This document shows positions 28,905 through 38,034 of a stretch of DNA of 64,000 nt, piece after piece (position 1 is the first letter of the stretch; every line of letters starts with the position of its first letter). Origin of the DNA: Streptomyces sp. NBC_01298 (GTDB lineage Bacteria > Actinomycetota > Actinomycetes > Streptomycetales > Streptomycetaceae); NCBI RefSeq assembly GCF_035978755.1, contig NZ_CP108414.1, positions 7,006,001 to 7,070,000 of the forward strand, given 5' to 3'. The notes beneath the pieces are model-generated. The model was not told the DNA's origin, ran no database searches, and saw only the letters and a list, made by a program, of their open reading frames with translations. The position numbers and the translations under genes were made by a program.

Positions 28905-30029
28905 ATGCCCGTGAAGGATCTTGGATTTCGCCGGGCCGCGCCCGCTCTGACCGTGTTCGTGGCGGTCCGGCTGCTCGGGCTCACCGTGCTCGCGGTGTGG
29001 GGGGCGGTGGCCGGCAGCAGTCCGCACACCTTGCTCTCGGCCCGCTGGGACTCCCTCTGGTACGCCCGCATCGCCGCCGAGGGGTACGGGTACGAGGTGG
29101 CGCTCCCCAACGGCGACGTCCACTCCAACCTGGCCTTCTTCCCGCTGCTGCCCTGGCTGGAGCGGCTGGTCTCGGCCGTCACCGGGCTCGGCCACGGATC
29201 CGCCGGCCTGGTGGTGTCGGCGCTCGCCGGGCTCGCCGCGGCCTGGGGGATCTTCGCCGTCGCCGAGTCGGTCCACGGCCGCCGGGCCGGGGTGTTCGCC
29301 GTCGGGGTCTGGGCCGCGCTGCCCGTCGGGATCGTGCAGTCGATGGCGTACAGCGAGTCGCTGTTCACCGCGCTGGCCGTCTGGAGCCTCTACGGGGTCC
29401 TGCGCGGGCACTGGCTCACCGCCGGCCTCCTCGCGGCCGGTGCGGGGCTGACCCGGCCGGTCGGAGCCGCGGTCGTCGCGGCGGTGTGGGTGGCCGCCGC
29501 CCTGGCCCTGCGCGGCGGGGAGCGCTCCTGGCGGCCGGTGGCGGGGGCGCTGCTGGCCCCGCTCGGCGCGGCGGCGTACGTGCTGTGGGTGGGCGCGCGG
29601 ACCGGCGGCGGCCTGACCGGGTACCTCGACGTGCAGGGCGGCTGGGGCAACGGCTTCGACGGCGGCCTGACGTTCGCCCGGTTCATCGGGGCGCGGCTGG
29701 CCGCCCCGGGCTTCCCCTCCCTGCTCGCCGGGGTCGGGCTGATCGCCGGGGTGGCGCTGGTGCTGTGGCTGTACGCGCTCTGCGTGCGCCGCCGACAGCC
29801 GGTGCCGCTGCTGGTGTACGCGGGGATCGTGGTGGCGCTGGCCCTGTGCGCCTCCGGGTACTTCGGCTCCAAGCCCCGGCTGCTGCTGCCGGCCTTCCCG
29901 CTGGTGTTCCCTCCGGCGGTGGCGCTGGCCCGGTGGCGGGCGGGCCGGGCGGCCGCGGTACTGGCCGTGGCGGCCGCCGCGTCGGCCGCGTACGGGGCCT
30001 TCTGGCTGAACGGTTCGGGGCCGCCGTGA
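28905..30029 (+). CDS. GT-C/PIG-V-like integral membrane glycosyltransferase
   Basis: 374 residues, about ten membrane segments. RWDSLWYARIAAEGYGYE after the first segment, and then NLAFFPLLPWLERLV, resemble the catalytic luminal loop of PIG-V mannosyltransferases (WDxxWYxxIAxxGY). It would transfer sugar from a polyprenyl-phosphate donor outside the membrane; acceptor unknown. The ATG at 28905 precedes the first membrane segment; the open frame upstream is non-coding. It is divergent from the MFS gene across 244 bases. Confidence 0.78.
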   Translation: MPVKDLGFRRAAPALTVFVAVRLLGLTVLAVWGAVAGSSPHTLLSARWDSLWYARIAAEGYGYEVALPNGDVHSNLAFFPLLPWLERLVSAVTGLGHGSAGLVVSALAGLAAAWGIFAVAESVHGRRAGVFAVGVWAALPVGIVQSMAYSESLFTALAVWSLYGVLRGHWLTAGLLAAGAGLTRPVGAAVVAAVWVAAALALRGGERSWRPVAGALLAPLGAAAYVLWVGARTGGGLTGYLDVQGGWGNGFDGGLTFARFIGARLAAPGFPSLLAGVGLIAGVALVLWLYALCVRRRQPVPLLVYAGIVVALALCASGYFGSKPRLLLPAFPLVFPPAVALARWRAGRAAAVLAVAAAASAAYGAFWLNGSGPP

Positions 30030-30300
30030 GGCGCGGGGCGGGCCGGGCCGGAGGGTCCCGATGACCCATGATCACGGAATGGACCATTCCGATCCATCTT
30101 TGGGCAAAGCAATTGAGCGGGCGTGATAAACGCGGCCTAAGTATGCGAGGAAAAGACCGGAGGAAGGGCCCTTCCCCGCTCCAACCAAAGGCCGAATGCG
30201 GGGAATTAAGTCCCGTGTGAGAGCAACTCCACATCACATGGTCATCACAAAGCCCGCGATTCGACCGGGCCGCCCATCGGCGCGCGGTAACGTCGATTGA
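30030..30300. other. Gene-free interval with two short palindromes
   Basis: About 270 relatively AT-rich bases before the PAP2 gene. They contain a perfect GGAATGG-A-CCATTCC palindrome at 30076-30090 and GGAAGGGCCCTTCC at 30162-30175. Either could be an operator or a transcript hairpin. No gene is seen. Confidence 0.5.
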
Positions 30301-31503
30301 GTGCGTACCGACCAAATCCTGCCCAGACTGGAGCGGGTGTTCGCCCGGCTGGACCGGGAACCAGAGCGACCGGCTCATCTGCAAACACCGCGGATGAGCC
30401 GGCACCGCGTCGTGCTCCTCGGGTCGACCCTCGGCATCTACCTCGCCATCGTCGTCGCGGTCCTGACCACTTCCTGGCTCGTCCGCCTCGACTGGCAGAT
30501 CATGTTCTTCCGGCCGTACGAGCAGTGGCCGCAGCTCCACGCCTTCCTCGACTACCTCGTCGTCCTGGGTCAGCGCGGCCCCACCGCGGTCATGGTCGCC
30601 GCGTGGCTCGGCTGGCGGTCCTGGCGGCAGCACACCCTCCGCCCGCTGATCACCCTCGGCGTGGCGCTGCTGCTGCTCAACATCACCGTGGGCGCCGTCA
30701 AGCTCGGCCTGGGCCGGCTCGGTCCGCACTACGCCACCGAGATCGGCTCCGCCGAGCTCTTCGCGGGCGGCGATATATTTCCTTCCGGCCACACCGCCAA
30801 CGCCGTGGTGACCTGGGGAATCCTGGCCTACCTGGCTTCCACGGGGGTCACCCGCCGGGTGCTCTCCCTGGTCTCGGCCGTGGTCTCCCTGAGCGTCGGC
30901 GCGACCACCGTCTACCTCGGCACCCACTGGGTCAGCGACGTCCTGCTCGGCTGGCTCGCCGGCCTGCTCGTGCTGCTGGCGCTGCCGTGGTTCGAGCCGC
31001 TCATCGCCTGGGTCGAGGCCTACGTCTTCGACGTGCGGGCGAGGCTGCGCAGCCTCGTGGAGGCCGGGCAGGTGCCCGAGGCCCTCACCGGGGTGCTCGT
31101 CCCGCTGCTCTCGGCCGGAGGCAAGTGGCAGCTCCAGCGGACCGTCGGGGAACCGTCCGAGCGGCAGCCGGCGGGCGTGCCCGGCGCGGCCGTGCCGGGT
31201 GCCGCGGCCGTGCGGCCCGTGCAGCCCGTACAGCCCGTCGTCCTGCGGCAGCCGGAGCCGGAGCCGGCCGAGCCGGTCCAGGTTCCGGTTCCGGCCTCGG
31301 CGGGCGGCGCGGCCCCCGCTTCCGCTTCCGTGCCGGGCGGGGCGCACCAGCCGGCCGCCCGGCCCGCCGCCCACCTCTCCGCCCGTCCGCACCTGATCCG
31401 TTCCGAGCGGACCCCGCTCACCCCGGCCGGCAGCCGCCGCCCGGCCCACGCGGAACGCGCCCCGGCACGCGGCGCGGCGCCCCGCCCGGCCGCCGGCGGC
31501 TGA
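30301..31503 (+). CDS. PAP2-superfamily membrane phosphatase
   Basis: 400 residues with about five or six membrane segments. The three phosphatase motifs are present: KLGLGRLGP, FPSGHTANAV and the late HWVSDVLLGW, whose His is the nucleophile-supporting residue. The likely substrate is a lipid phosphate or undecaprenyl diphosphate. A cytoplasmic Pro/Ala-rich tail of about 130 residues follows the core. The GTG at 30301 was taken as start; an internal ATG after PRMSR is an alternative. Two hairpins follow. Confidence 0.88.
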   Translation: MRTDQILPRLERVFARLDREPERPAHLQTPRMSRHRVVLLGSTLGIYLAIVVAVLTTSWLVRLDWQIMFFRPYEQWPQLHAFLDYLVVLGQRGPTAVMVAAWLGWRSWRQHTLRPLITLGVALLLLNITVGAVKLGLGRLGPHYATEIGSAELFAGGDIFPSGHTANAVVTWGILAYLASTGVTRRVLSLVSAVVSLSVGATTVYLGTHWVSDVLLGWLAGLLVLLALPWFEPLIAWVEAYVFDVRARLRSLVEAGQVPEALTGVLVPLLSAGGKWQLQRTVGEPSERQPAGVPGAAVPGAAAVRPVQPVQPVVLRQPEPEPAEPVQVPVPASAGGAAPASASVPGGAHQPAARPAAHLSARPHLIRSERTPLTPAGSRRPAHAERAPARGAAPRPAAGG

Positions 31504-31539
31504 GCCGGACGGTACGCACCCCCTCCGCTCGCACGTCCA

Positions 31540-31632
31540 CGGCGGGCCCCGGTTCGAGGACCGGGGCCCGCCGCGGCGCGTCCGGGGCGGACTGCGGCCC
31601 TTTCGCGGCCGGACCCGGCCGCGAAAGGGCCG
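31540..31632. terminator. Two successive GC hairpins between converging genes
   Basis: First stem CGGCGGGCCCCGGT / ACCGGGGCCCGCCG at 31540-31573 (14 bp, 6-base loop). Second stem CGGCCCTTTCGCGGCC / GGCCGCGAAAGGGCCG at 31595-31632 (16 bp, 6-base loop). The rest of the 31504-31830 gap holds no gene, only a GAATTC-flanked short inverted repeat near 31758-31775. Confidence 0.75.
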
Positions 31633-31830
31633 GAGCGTCAGCGTCGCGCCCGGACGTTCCTCCATACCGGGTCACGCTTGGGTCACGGATTGTCGACAGT
31701 CTCCCACGGCTGAGTTCGTCTGGACCTTTTATCTGCGGTCCCGCGACACGCCCGAGGAGAATTCTGTTTCGAATTCATCCGGAACTCCCCGGAATTGTGG
31801 CCGGAGTGCACTCGGGGCCCCTCTGCTTCC

Positions 31831-32823
31831 TTACAACTCCTTCACTTCTCCGGCCGCTTCGCGCGGTTCCAGAGACCTGCCGAGCCGATCTCGAGCGGCC
31901 CGGATCCGGTCCGTCAGCTCGGCCGGTTCGACGACCTCGAACTCACACCCGATCAGCATGACGTGAATCACCAGGACATCGAGGTTGACCGCCCCGGTGC
32001 GCAGGATGCAGCTCTGGTAGTCGAGCGGCTCCAGGGTCCCGTCGGCCGGCCCGATGATCCGCGCGGCCTCCTGCTCGGGCACGCGCAGCTTGAGGACCGC
32101 GCGGGCCGCGTACACCCGCTGGGAGATGCCCCGGGAGACGTACGCCGCGAGGTCCCCGGCGGGCGGCGGGCGCGGGGTGAAGCGCGGTCCGTGCGGGGGC
32201 CTGGGCTCGATCCGGTCCACCCGGAAGGTCCGCCAGTCCTCCCGGTCCAGGTCCCAGGCCACGAGGTACCAGCGGCGCTCGCTGCACACCAGCCGGTGCG
32301 GCTCCACGGTCCTGCGGGTGGCCGTGCCCCCGTGGTCCCGGTAGTCGAAGCGCAGCCGCTCGGTGTCGCGGCAGACGCCGGCCAGCTCGGTCAGCACGGA
32401 GGGGTCGATCGTGGACGCGCCCGCCCCGCGGAGCATGGGGACGGTGAACCGGTTCAGCGCGGACACCCGGGCCCGCAGCCGGGACGGCAGCACCTGCTCC
32501 AGCTTCGCCAGCGCCCGTACGGAGGCCTCGCCGATGCCCTCCACGCCGTTCCCGGCGGCGGTCCGCAGGCCGACCGCCACGGCCACGGCCTCGTCGTCGT
32601 CGAGCAGCAGCGGCGGCAGTTCGGCCCCGGCCCCCAGCTGGTACCCGCCGCCGGTGCCCGGACTGGCGTTCACGGGGTACCCGAGCTCCCGCAGCCGGTC
32701 CACGTCCCGGCGCACGGTCCGCGGGGTCACGCCGAGCCGGCCCGCCAGGTCGGCCCCGGTCCATTCCCGGTGGGCCTGCAACAGGGACAACAGGCGCAGC
32801 AGTCGCGCGGAGGTATCGAGCAT
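31831..32823 (-). CDS. WYL-domain transcriptional regulator (YafY type)
   Basis: 330 residues. The N-terminal helix-turn-helix (LLRLLSLLQAHREWTGADLAGRLGVTPRTVRRDVDRLRELGYPV) is the HTH_11/DeoR-like form. The middle WYL domain is recognisable at RRTVEPHRLVCSERRWYLVAWDLDREDWRTFRVDRI, followed by a C-terminal extension. Such proteins sense ligands, often nucleic acids or small molecules, through the WYL domain. It is divergent from the acyl-CoA dehydrogenase gene with 129 bases between starts, so it may regulate that gene; this is inference. Confidence 0.9.
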   Translation of the reverse strand: MLDTSARLLRLLSLLQAHREWTGADLAGRLGVTPRTVRRDVDRLRELGYPVNASPGTGGGYQLGAGAELPPLLLDDDEAVAVAVGLRTAAGNGVEGIGEASVRALAKLEQVLPSRLRARVSALNRFTVPMLRGAGASTIDPSVLTELAGVCRDTERLRFDYRDHGGTATRRTVEPHRLVCSERRWYLVAWDLDREDWRTFRVDRIEPRPPHGPRFTPRPPPAGDLAAYVSRGISQRVYAARAVLKLRVPEQEAARIIGPADGTLEPLDYQSCILRTGAVNLDVLVIHVMLIGCEFEVVEPAELTDRIRAARDRLGRSLEPREAAGEVKEL

Positions 32824-32952
32824 GCCCGCAGTCTGCCCGCAGGAACCGGGGAAACCCGACGGGGGTCACACCGGAAGCGGGTGGACCGCGGACCGGCGGA
32901 CCGACAAACTTGCGGCGCTAGGTTTTGTGATCCCGGCCTGCCAGGAGGCGCA

Positions 32953-34122
32953 GTGTCCTTCGTTCCCACCGACCCGCTCGGGCTCGACGAACTCCTCACG
33001 CCCGAGGACCTCGCCATCCGGGACACCGTCCGCGGCTGGGCCGCGGACCGGGTCCTGCCGCACATCGCCGAGTGGTACGAGAACGGCGAGCTGCCCGGGA
33101 TCCGGGAGATCGCCAAGGAGCTCGGCGCCCTCGGCGCCCTCGGGATGTCGCTCCAGGGGTACGGCTGCGCGGGCGCGAGCGCCGTCCAGTACGGCCTCGC
33201 CTGTCTGGAACTGGAGGCCGCCGACTCCGGGATCCGCTCGCTGGTCTCCGTACAGGGCTCCCTCGCGATGTACGCGATCTGGAAGTACGGCTCCGAGGAG
33301 CAGAAGCGGCGGTGGCTGCCCGGCATGGCGGCCGGCGAGCTCATCGGCTGCTTCGGGCTGACCGAGCCGGACGTGGGTTCGGACCCCGGCGCGATGCGCA
33401 CGCACGCCAAGCGGGACGGTTCGGACTGGGTGCTGAACGGCCGCAAGATGTGGATCACCAACGGCTCGGTGGCCGCCGTGGCCGTCGTCTGGGCGCAGAC
33501 CGAGGAGGGGATCCGCGGGTTCGCCGTCCCCACGGACAGCGCCGGCTTCTCCGCCCCGGAGATCAAGCACAAGTGGTCCCTGCGCGCCTCGGTGACCAGC
33601 GAGCTGGTCATGGACGAGGTACGGCTGCCCGCCGACGCGGTGCTTCCGGGCGTCACCGGGCTCAAGGGGCCGCTCGGCTGTCTCAGCCACGCTCGGTACG
33701 GGATCGTCTGGGGGGCCATGGGCGCGGCGCGCGCCAGCTTCGAGTCGGCGCTGGACTACGCGAAGACGCGCGAGCAGTTCGGCAGGCCCATCGGCGGCTT
33801 CCAGCTCACGCAGGCCAAGCTCGCGGACATGGCGCTGGAGCTCCACAAGGGGATCCTGCTCGCCCACCACCTGGGGCGGCGGATGGACGCGGGGACCCTG
33901 CGCCCGGAGCAGATCAGCTTCGGCAAGCTCAACAACGTCCGCGAGGCCATCGACATCTGCCGCACCGCGCGGACGATCCTCGGTGCCAACGGGATCTCCC
34001 TCGAATACCCCGTCATGAGGCACGCCACCAACCTCGAATCGGTCCTCACCTACGAGGGCACCGTCGAGATGCACCAGCTCGTGCTGGGCAAGGCGCTCAC
34101 CGGGCTCGACGCCTTCCGCTAG
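32953..34122 (+). CDS. Acyl-CoA dehydrogenase, glutaryl-CoA dehydrogenase-like
   Basis: 389 residues, an FAD-dependent oxidoreductase. Family segments include CFGLTEPDVGSDPGAM, WITNGSVA, YAKTREQFGRPIGGFQLTQAKLADM and TYEGTVEMHQLVLGKALTG, with the catalytic Glu in the YEGT region. The SVQGSLAMYAIWKYGSEEQKRRWLP segment resembles glutaryl-CoA dehydrogenases, which also decarboxylate. GTG at 32953 follows AGGAGG by 4-5 bases, slightly close. The 300-residue open frame upstream on this strand is antisense to the WYL gene and is not coding. Confidence 0.9.
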   Translation: MSFVPTDPLGLDELLTPEDLAIRDTVRGWAADRVLPHIAEWYENGELPGIREIAKELGALGALGMSLQGYGCAGASAVQYGLACLELEAADSGIRSLVSVQGSLAMYAIWKYGSEEQKRRWLPGMAAGELIGCFGLTEPDVGSDPGAMRTHAKRDGSDWVLNGRKMWITNGSVAAVAVVWAQTEEGIRGFAVPTDSAGFSAPEIKHKWSLRASVTSELVMDEVRLPADAVLPGVTGLKGPLGCLSHARYGIVWGAMGAARASFESALDYAKTREQFGRPIGGFQLTQAKLADMALELHKGILLAHHLGRRMDAGTLRPEQISFGKLNNVREAIDICRTARTILGANGISLEYPVMRHATNLESVLTYEGTVEMHQLVLGKALTGLDAFR

Positions 34123-34188
34123 GCCGGAGTGCGGCCACTGGATGCCGGGAGGGCCGGAAGGAGCCCGAGGCGGCCGGTGAAGCCCTGC

Positions 34189-34641
34189 TCAGCTCTGGTT
34201 GAAGAAGTCGCGCGAGCGGCCGCCGGACTCGCCGCTCACGATCTGGGTGTCGGCCGGGGTCAGCAGGAAGACCCTGGTCGCCACCCGCTCGATCGAACCG
34301 CGCAGACCGAAGGTCAGACCGGCCGCGAAGTCGACCACGCGCTTCGCGTCGCCCGGGTCCATCGAGGAGAGGTTCACGATGACCGGGACACCGTCGCGGA
34401 ACAGCTCGCCGATGCCGCGGGCGTCGCGGAAGCCGTCCGGGGTGACCGTCGCGATGCGGCGGCCCTCCTCGACGGCGGACTCCGAGGCCACCTTGACGCG
34501 CGGGTCGGTGACCCACTGCTCGCCGGGGCCGACCACCGAACCCCCCTGCGGGGCCTCCGCGTAGTCGTCGTCGTAGTAACGCTCGTCGTCGCTGTCCTCT
34601 ACGAGACCCAGCCAGGCACTCGCCTTGCGCACCGAACCCAT
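34189..34641 (-). CDS. sepF: SepF-family cell division protein
   Basis: 150 residues. An N-terminal amphipathic start ([16 protein letters not shown]), an acidic Tyr-rich linker, and a C-terminal SepF domain from about residue 60. The domain holds [43 protein letters not shown], with the conserved residues for dimerisation and FtsZ binding. Streptomyces genomes encode several SepF-like proteins. This copy is outside the ftsZ cluster, so it is one of the paralogues rather than the main SepF. Confidence 0.92.
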   Translation of the reverse strand: MGSVRKASAWLGLVEDSDDERYYDDDYAEAPQGGSVVGPGEQWVTDPRVKVASESAVEEGRRIATVTPDGFRDARGIGELFRDGVPVIVNLSSMDPGDAKRVVDFAAGLTFGLRGSIERVATRVFLLTPADTQIVSGESGGRSRDFFNQS

Positions 34642-34924
34642 GGACGCCTCCTTTCATCGCGGTCAGTTCTGTCTTGTCTTCCGCGTTCCTATCGTCGTCC
34701 ATGATGCTGACAACGCGCCAAGTGGATAGTCGCCGCGCAGGGGTTTCGTGACGGTACTGGTGCAGAACATCCGTTGCACCGTCAAGGATCCGGGCGGCTA
34801 CCGCTGCTGACTGAGTGAAAATACGACCGGCGCCGCCGTACGGGTGACTGACGGGGGCGTACGGGTGACGGCCGGTCTCGCTACCATGCCCGTCAGTACG
34901 CGTATGACACACGGGGGAATCGTT

Positions 34925-36100
34925 TTGTTCGGCATTGTCAGACCCTGCACGCACCGCCTCGGGGAACGGTTCAAGACGGAGTGGATGGCCCATCTCTGCG
35001 GGCTGTGCCTGGCACTTCGGGGGGACCACGGCCAGTTCGCGAGGATCGTGACCAACTACGACGGGCTGCTCGTCTCCGTTCTGACGGAGGCTCAGTCGGG
35101 TCCCGCCCCGGGCTCCCGGCGCACCGCAGGTCCCTGTCCACTGCGCGGGATGCGCAGCGCGGCCGTGGCCAACGGCGAGGGGGCGCGGCTCGCCGCCGCC
35201 GTCTCGCTGGTCCTGGCCTCCGCGAAGGTGCGCGACCACGTGGCCGACCGGGACGGCCTGTTGGCCCGCGCCCCGATCGCCCTCGCCGCGCGCCGGGTGG
35301 CCCGCGGCTGGGACCGGGCGGGCGCCCGCACCGGCGCCTCGCTCGGCTTCGACACGGCCGTGCTCGTCGACGCCGTGGACCGGCAGGCGGGCATCGAGAC
35401 CCTGGCCGGAGCCGGCACGCCGGTGCTCGTGGTGACCGAGCCGACCGAGACCGCCACGGCCGCCGCCTTCGCCCATACCGCGACCCTCGCCGGGCGGCCA
35501 GGCAACGCTCCCGCGCTCGCCGAGGCGGGACGCTACTTCGGACGGCTCGCGCACCTGCTGGACGCCGTCGAGGACCAGACGGCGGACGCGGCGGCGGGGG
35601 CCTGGAACCCGCTGACCGCCACCGGGACCTCCCGTACCGAGGCGCGCAGGCTGTGCGACGACGCGCTGCGGGGCATCCGGCTGGCACTGCGGGAGGTGGA
35701 GTTCGCCGACGCGGGGCTCGCCCACCGGCTGCTCGTGCACGAGCTGCGCACCTCGGTGGACCGGGCCTTCGGGACCGCGAACTGTTCCCATACCGCCCAC
35801 ACGGGGACGGACCGGATGGAACGGGCGGACCGGGCGCTCGAGGGCTCCTTCGGTCCGCCCCCGGTGGACTTCGGCCCCCCGCCGGCGCCTCCGCGCAAGC
35901 CGCGCCGGGACCTGCTGCCGGGCTGCGCGGTGGCCCTGGGGCTGTTCTGCACCTGCCAGCTGTGCTGCACGGACCACGAGGGCCCGTGGTCCCGCGAGAA
36001 GAAGGACGCGTGGTGCAACGACTGCGACTGCGGGGGATGTGACTGTGGCGGCGACTGTGGCTGCGGGGACTGCTGCTGCTGTCCCTGCGACGGCTGCTGA
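34925..36100 (+). CDS. DUF5685-type protein with extreme Cys-rich C-terminus
   Basis: 391 residues from a TTG start (encoded as FGIVRPCTHRLGERFKTEWMAHLCGLCLALRGDHGQF after fMet), with GGGGGA 7 bases upstream. That N-terminus, with CxxC-like Cys, is the conserved opening of the family, and a mostly helical body follows. The last about 50 residues contain some 20 Cys in CDCGGCDC-type clusters, reminiscent of metal-binding tails. There are no membrane segments. The function is unknown; metal storage or maturation is a guess. It is divergent from sepF across 283 bases. Confidence 0.8.
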   Translation: MFGIVRPCTHRLGERFKTEWMAHLCGLCLALRGDHGQFARIVTNYDGLLVSVLTEAQSGPAPGSRRTAGPCPLRGMRSAAVANGEGARLAAAVSLVLASAKVRDHVADRDGLLARAPIALAARRVARGWDRAGARTGASLGFDTAVLVDAVDRQAGIETLAGAGTPVLVVTEPTETATAAAFAHTATLAGRPGNAPALAEAGRYFGRLAHLLDAVEDQTADAAAGAWNPLTATGTSRTEARRLCDDALRGIRLALREVEFADAGLAHRLLVHELRTSVDRAFGTANCSHTAHTGTDRMERADRALEGSFGPPPVDFGPPPAPPRKPRRDLLPGCAVALGLFCTCQLCCTDHEGPWSREKKDAWCNDCDCGGCDCGGDCGCGDCCCCPCDGC

Positions 36101-36328
36101 GGACGTTCCCGCTCCGCTTCGGCTCCGGCTCGGTGACGGATTGGTTCCGGTTTGGCGCGGACGTGGCCCGGCCCCTCGCATCGGTGATTCGGTGGGGCGA
36201 TTTCCAGCCGTTCCCGGAGCCGGTGGACGGGGGGCGGTGGCAAGGCCTGGTCTGCGGCAAGGGAGTATGTCGGTCGAGTCGGTCGGACGTAAGCGGACAG
36301 TGGCTGGAATCAGCTCTTGCCGGGCGGG

Positions 36329-36387
36329 TCTGACGGCGGAAATTCTTCGATAGCATTTACGGGGTTTGTCAGGGGCACGGCGAACGG
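36329..36387 (+). promoter_or_regulatory. Promoter and conserved leader element of streptogrisin gene 1
   Basis: TCTGAC, 16 bases, TAGCAT form a plausible promoter at 36329-36356. Directly after it, TTTGTCAGGGGCACG continues to CGAACG at 36365-36385. The same element recurs before the second protease (37920-37942). The interval 36101-36328 upstream holds no gene. Confidence 0.55.
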
Positions 36388-36476
36388 CGATATGCCGGTC
36401 GCGGTTCCTGACAGCCCGCACAAGCCCGGGCACTGCACCTGCCCCCGGGCTTCGATTCCCTTCGGGAGGACAATAA

Positions 36477-37361
36477 GTGACGATCAAGCGCAACTTCCGT
36501 TCCCGGCTCTTCGCCGTGGCCGCCGGTCTGACCGCCGTGGCCACCCTCGCGGTTCCCGCGTCGGCGTCCGAGGCCCCGAGCGGCGGCAGCGTCAACGCCG
36601 AGCGCCTCGCCGCGGTGGAGGCCTCGCTCCTGCGGGCCGACGTCGCCGGCACCGCCTGGGGCACGGACCCCGCCACGGGGACCCTCGTGGTCACCGCGGA
36701 CTCCACCGTCTCGGACGCGAACATAGCGAAGATCAAGAAGGAGGCCGGGGCGAGCGCCTCGGCGGTGCGCATCGAGCGGACCCACGGCAAGCTGTCGAAG
36801 CTCATCACCGGCGGCTCCGGCATCTGGACCTCGCAGTGGCGCTGCTCCCTCGGCTTCAACGTGCGCCGGGGCACCACGTACTACCTGCTGACCGCGGGCC
36901 ACTGCACCGACGGTGCGGGCACCTGGTACGCCAACTCCACCGGCTCCACCAAGATCGGTGCGACCGCGGGCAGCAGCTTCCCGACGAACGACTACGGGAT
37001 CGTGCGCTACGACAACAAGTCCCTGTCGCACAAGGGCATGGTCGGTAGCCAGGACATCTCCAGCGCCGCCAGCGCCACCGTGGGCATGGCCGCCAAGCGT
37101 CGCGGCAACACCACCGGTATCCACAGCGGCAAGGTGACCGGCCTGAACTACACCGTGAACTACGGCAACGGTGAGATCGTCTACGGTCTGATCCGGACCA
37201 ACATCTGCGCCGAGCCCGGCGACAGCGGCGGCCCGCTCTACTCGGGTACCCGCGCGCTCGGCCTCACCTCCGGCGGTAGCGGCAACTGCACCTCGGGTGG
37301 AACGACTTACTTCCAGCCCGTGAAGGAAGCCCTCTCCCGCTGGAACGTCAGCGTCTACTAG
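36477..37361 (+). CDS. Streptogrisin-type secreted serine protease 1
   Basis: 294 residues, S1 family (alpha-lytic/streptogrisin). The signal peptide ends at about residue 30 (VPASA). A propeptide of about 80 residues contains [17 protein letters not shown], and the mature enzyme probably begins at residue 110 (ITGGSGIW). Triad: His142 (TAGHC), Asp172 (NDYGIV), Ser250 (GDSGGPL). Four Cys form the two usual disulphides. The protein is secreted and the prodomain is removed autocatalytically. GTG has GGGAGGA 8 bases upstream. It is a paralogue of the next protease gene, likely from tandem duplication. Confidence 0.95.
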   Translation: MTIKRNFRSRLFAVAAGLTAVATLAVPASASEAPSGGSVNAERLAAVEASLLRADVAGTAWGTDPATGTLVVTADSTVSDANIAKIKKEAGASASAVRIERTHGKLSKLITGGSGIWTSQWRCSLGFNVRRGTTYYLLTAGHCTDGAGTWYANSTGSTKIGATAGSSFPTNDYGIVRYDNKSLSHKGMVGSQDISSAASATVGMAAKRRGNTTGIHSGKVTGLNYTVNYGNGEIVYGLIRTNICAEPGDSGGPLYSGTRALGLTSGGSGNCTSGGTTYFQPVKEALSRWNVSVY

Positions 37362-37425
37362 GCCCTAGGAGCCCGGGCCCCAGGGTCCGGGCGCCAGGTC
37401 CGTTCGGCGCGTGAGCACGACACCG

Positions 37426-37463
37426 CCCCGGATGTCCTCCCCCTGTGGGGAGGATGTCCGGGG
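37426..37463 (+). terminator. Terminator of streptogrisin gene 1
   Basis: 17-bp stem CCCCGGATGTCCTCCCC / GGGGAGGATGTCCGGGG with two G-U pairs and a 4-base loop. Its sequence resembles the terminator of the second protease, as if both were copied together. Confidence 0.75.
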
Positions 37464-37621
37464 CATCCGTGTTTCCGGCCGCGTGCGGAGGCGTGCGGCC
37501 GCGTCCGGAGGCGTGCGGACGCGGCCGGAGGGTCGGGGACGTGTCCGGGCGCGGACGCCGACAGGTCCGGACGGCGTACCGTCCGGTTTCCGGCCGGGCC
37601 CGCGTGGAAGGGGTGAGCGGC

Positions 37622-37861
37622 ATGAGCGCTGACGCAGACGACACCGACGGAATCGGCGGGTCCGGGAGGACCCCGGGGCTCGCCGGCTACCCGGAAGGTC
37701 GAATTCCGGCCGTTCCGGGATTCTGGCGGGCCGGCGCCGGAGGGGACGGGGCGGTGCGGGTGTTCGACCCGGCCGCACCTGGCGGCGCGGGGCGTTCGGC
37801 TCGCGCCGGGGGTCGCGGCGGACCCCGCCCTCCGGGATGGCGGCGGGCCGGAGGCGGCTGA
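37622..37861 (+). CDS. Possible small protein between the two proteases
   Basis: 79 residues from an ATG with a good GGAAGGGG site. The sequence is Gly/Ala/Arg/Pro-rich ([20 protein letters not shown]...) with no recognisable domain, signal or membrane segment. The composition is what any GC-rich frame would give, so it may be non-coding. It lies within the 673-base gap between the protease genes, which otherwise holds the first terminator and the second promoter region. Confidence 0.25.
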   Translation: MSADADDTDGIGGSGRTPGLAGYPEGRIPAVPGFWRAGAGGDGAVRVFDPAAPGGAGRSARAGGRGGPRPPGWRRAGGG

Positions 37862-37915
37862 AAGGCGCCCTTGCTAGCGGTATCCGACACCAGGAGACTC
37901 CCGTCAGCGTCTCTC

Positions 37916-37943
37916 GGGGCTTGTCAGGGGCACGTCGAACGCC
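37916..37943 (+). promoter_or_regulatory. Conserved leader element of streptogrisin gene 2
   Basis: GGGGCTTGTCAGGGGCACG followed by tCGAACGCC matches the element before protease 1 with only a few differences, though the sequences around it have diverged. Selection on a regulatory site is implied. No clear -10/-35 pair was found beside this copy. Confidence 0.5.
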
Positions 37944-38034
37944 ATCCCGTCCGCCGTGTCCCCGGCCGCCCTCCACGGGCTCCGGCACCACCCCACCCCG
38001 CCGGGCCTCCGAACCCCACTCGGGAGGACGACAA

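Noticed and set aside
34097..36877. A 926-codon reverse-strand open frame across sepF and the DUF5685 gene
   Set aside because: It has no recognisable domain and overlaps genes with clear family matches on both strands.
37622..37861. A confident gene between the proteases
   Set aside because: The ribosome site is good but the sequence has no domain and a composition expected of non-coding GC-rich DNA, so it is listed only at low confidence.
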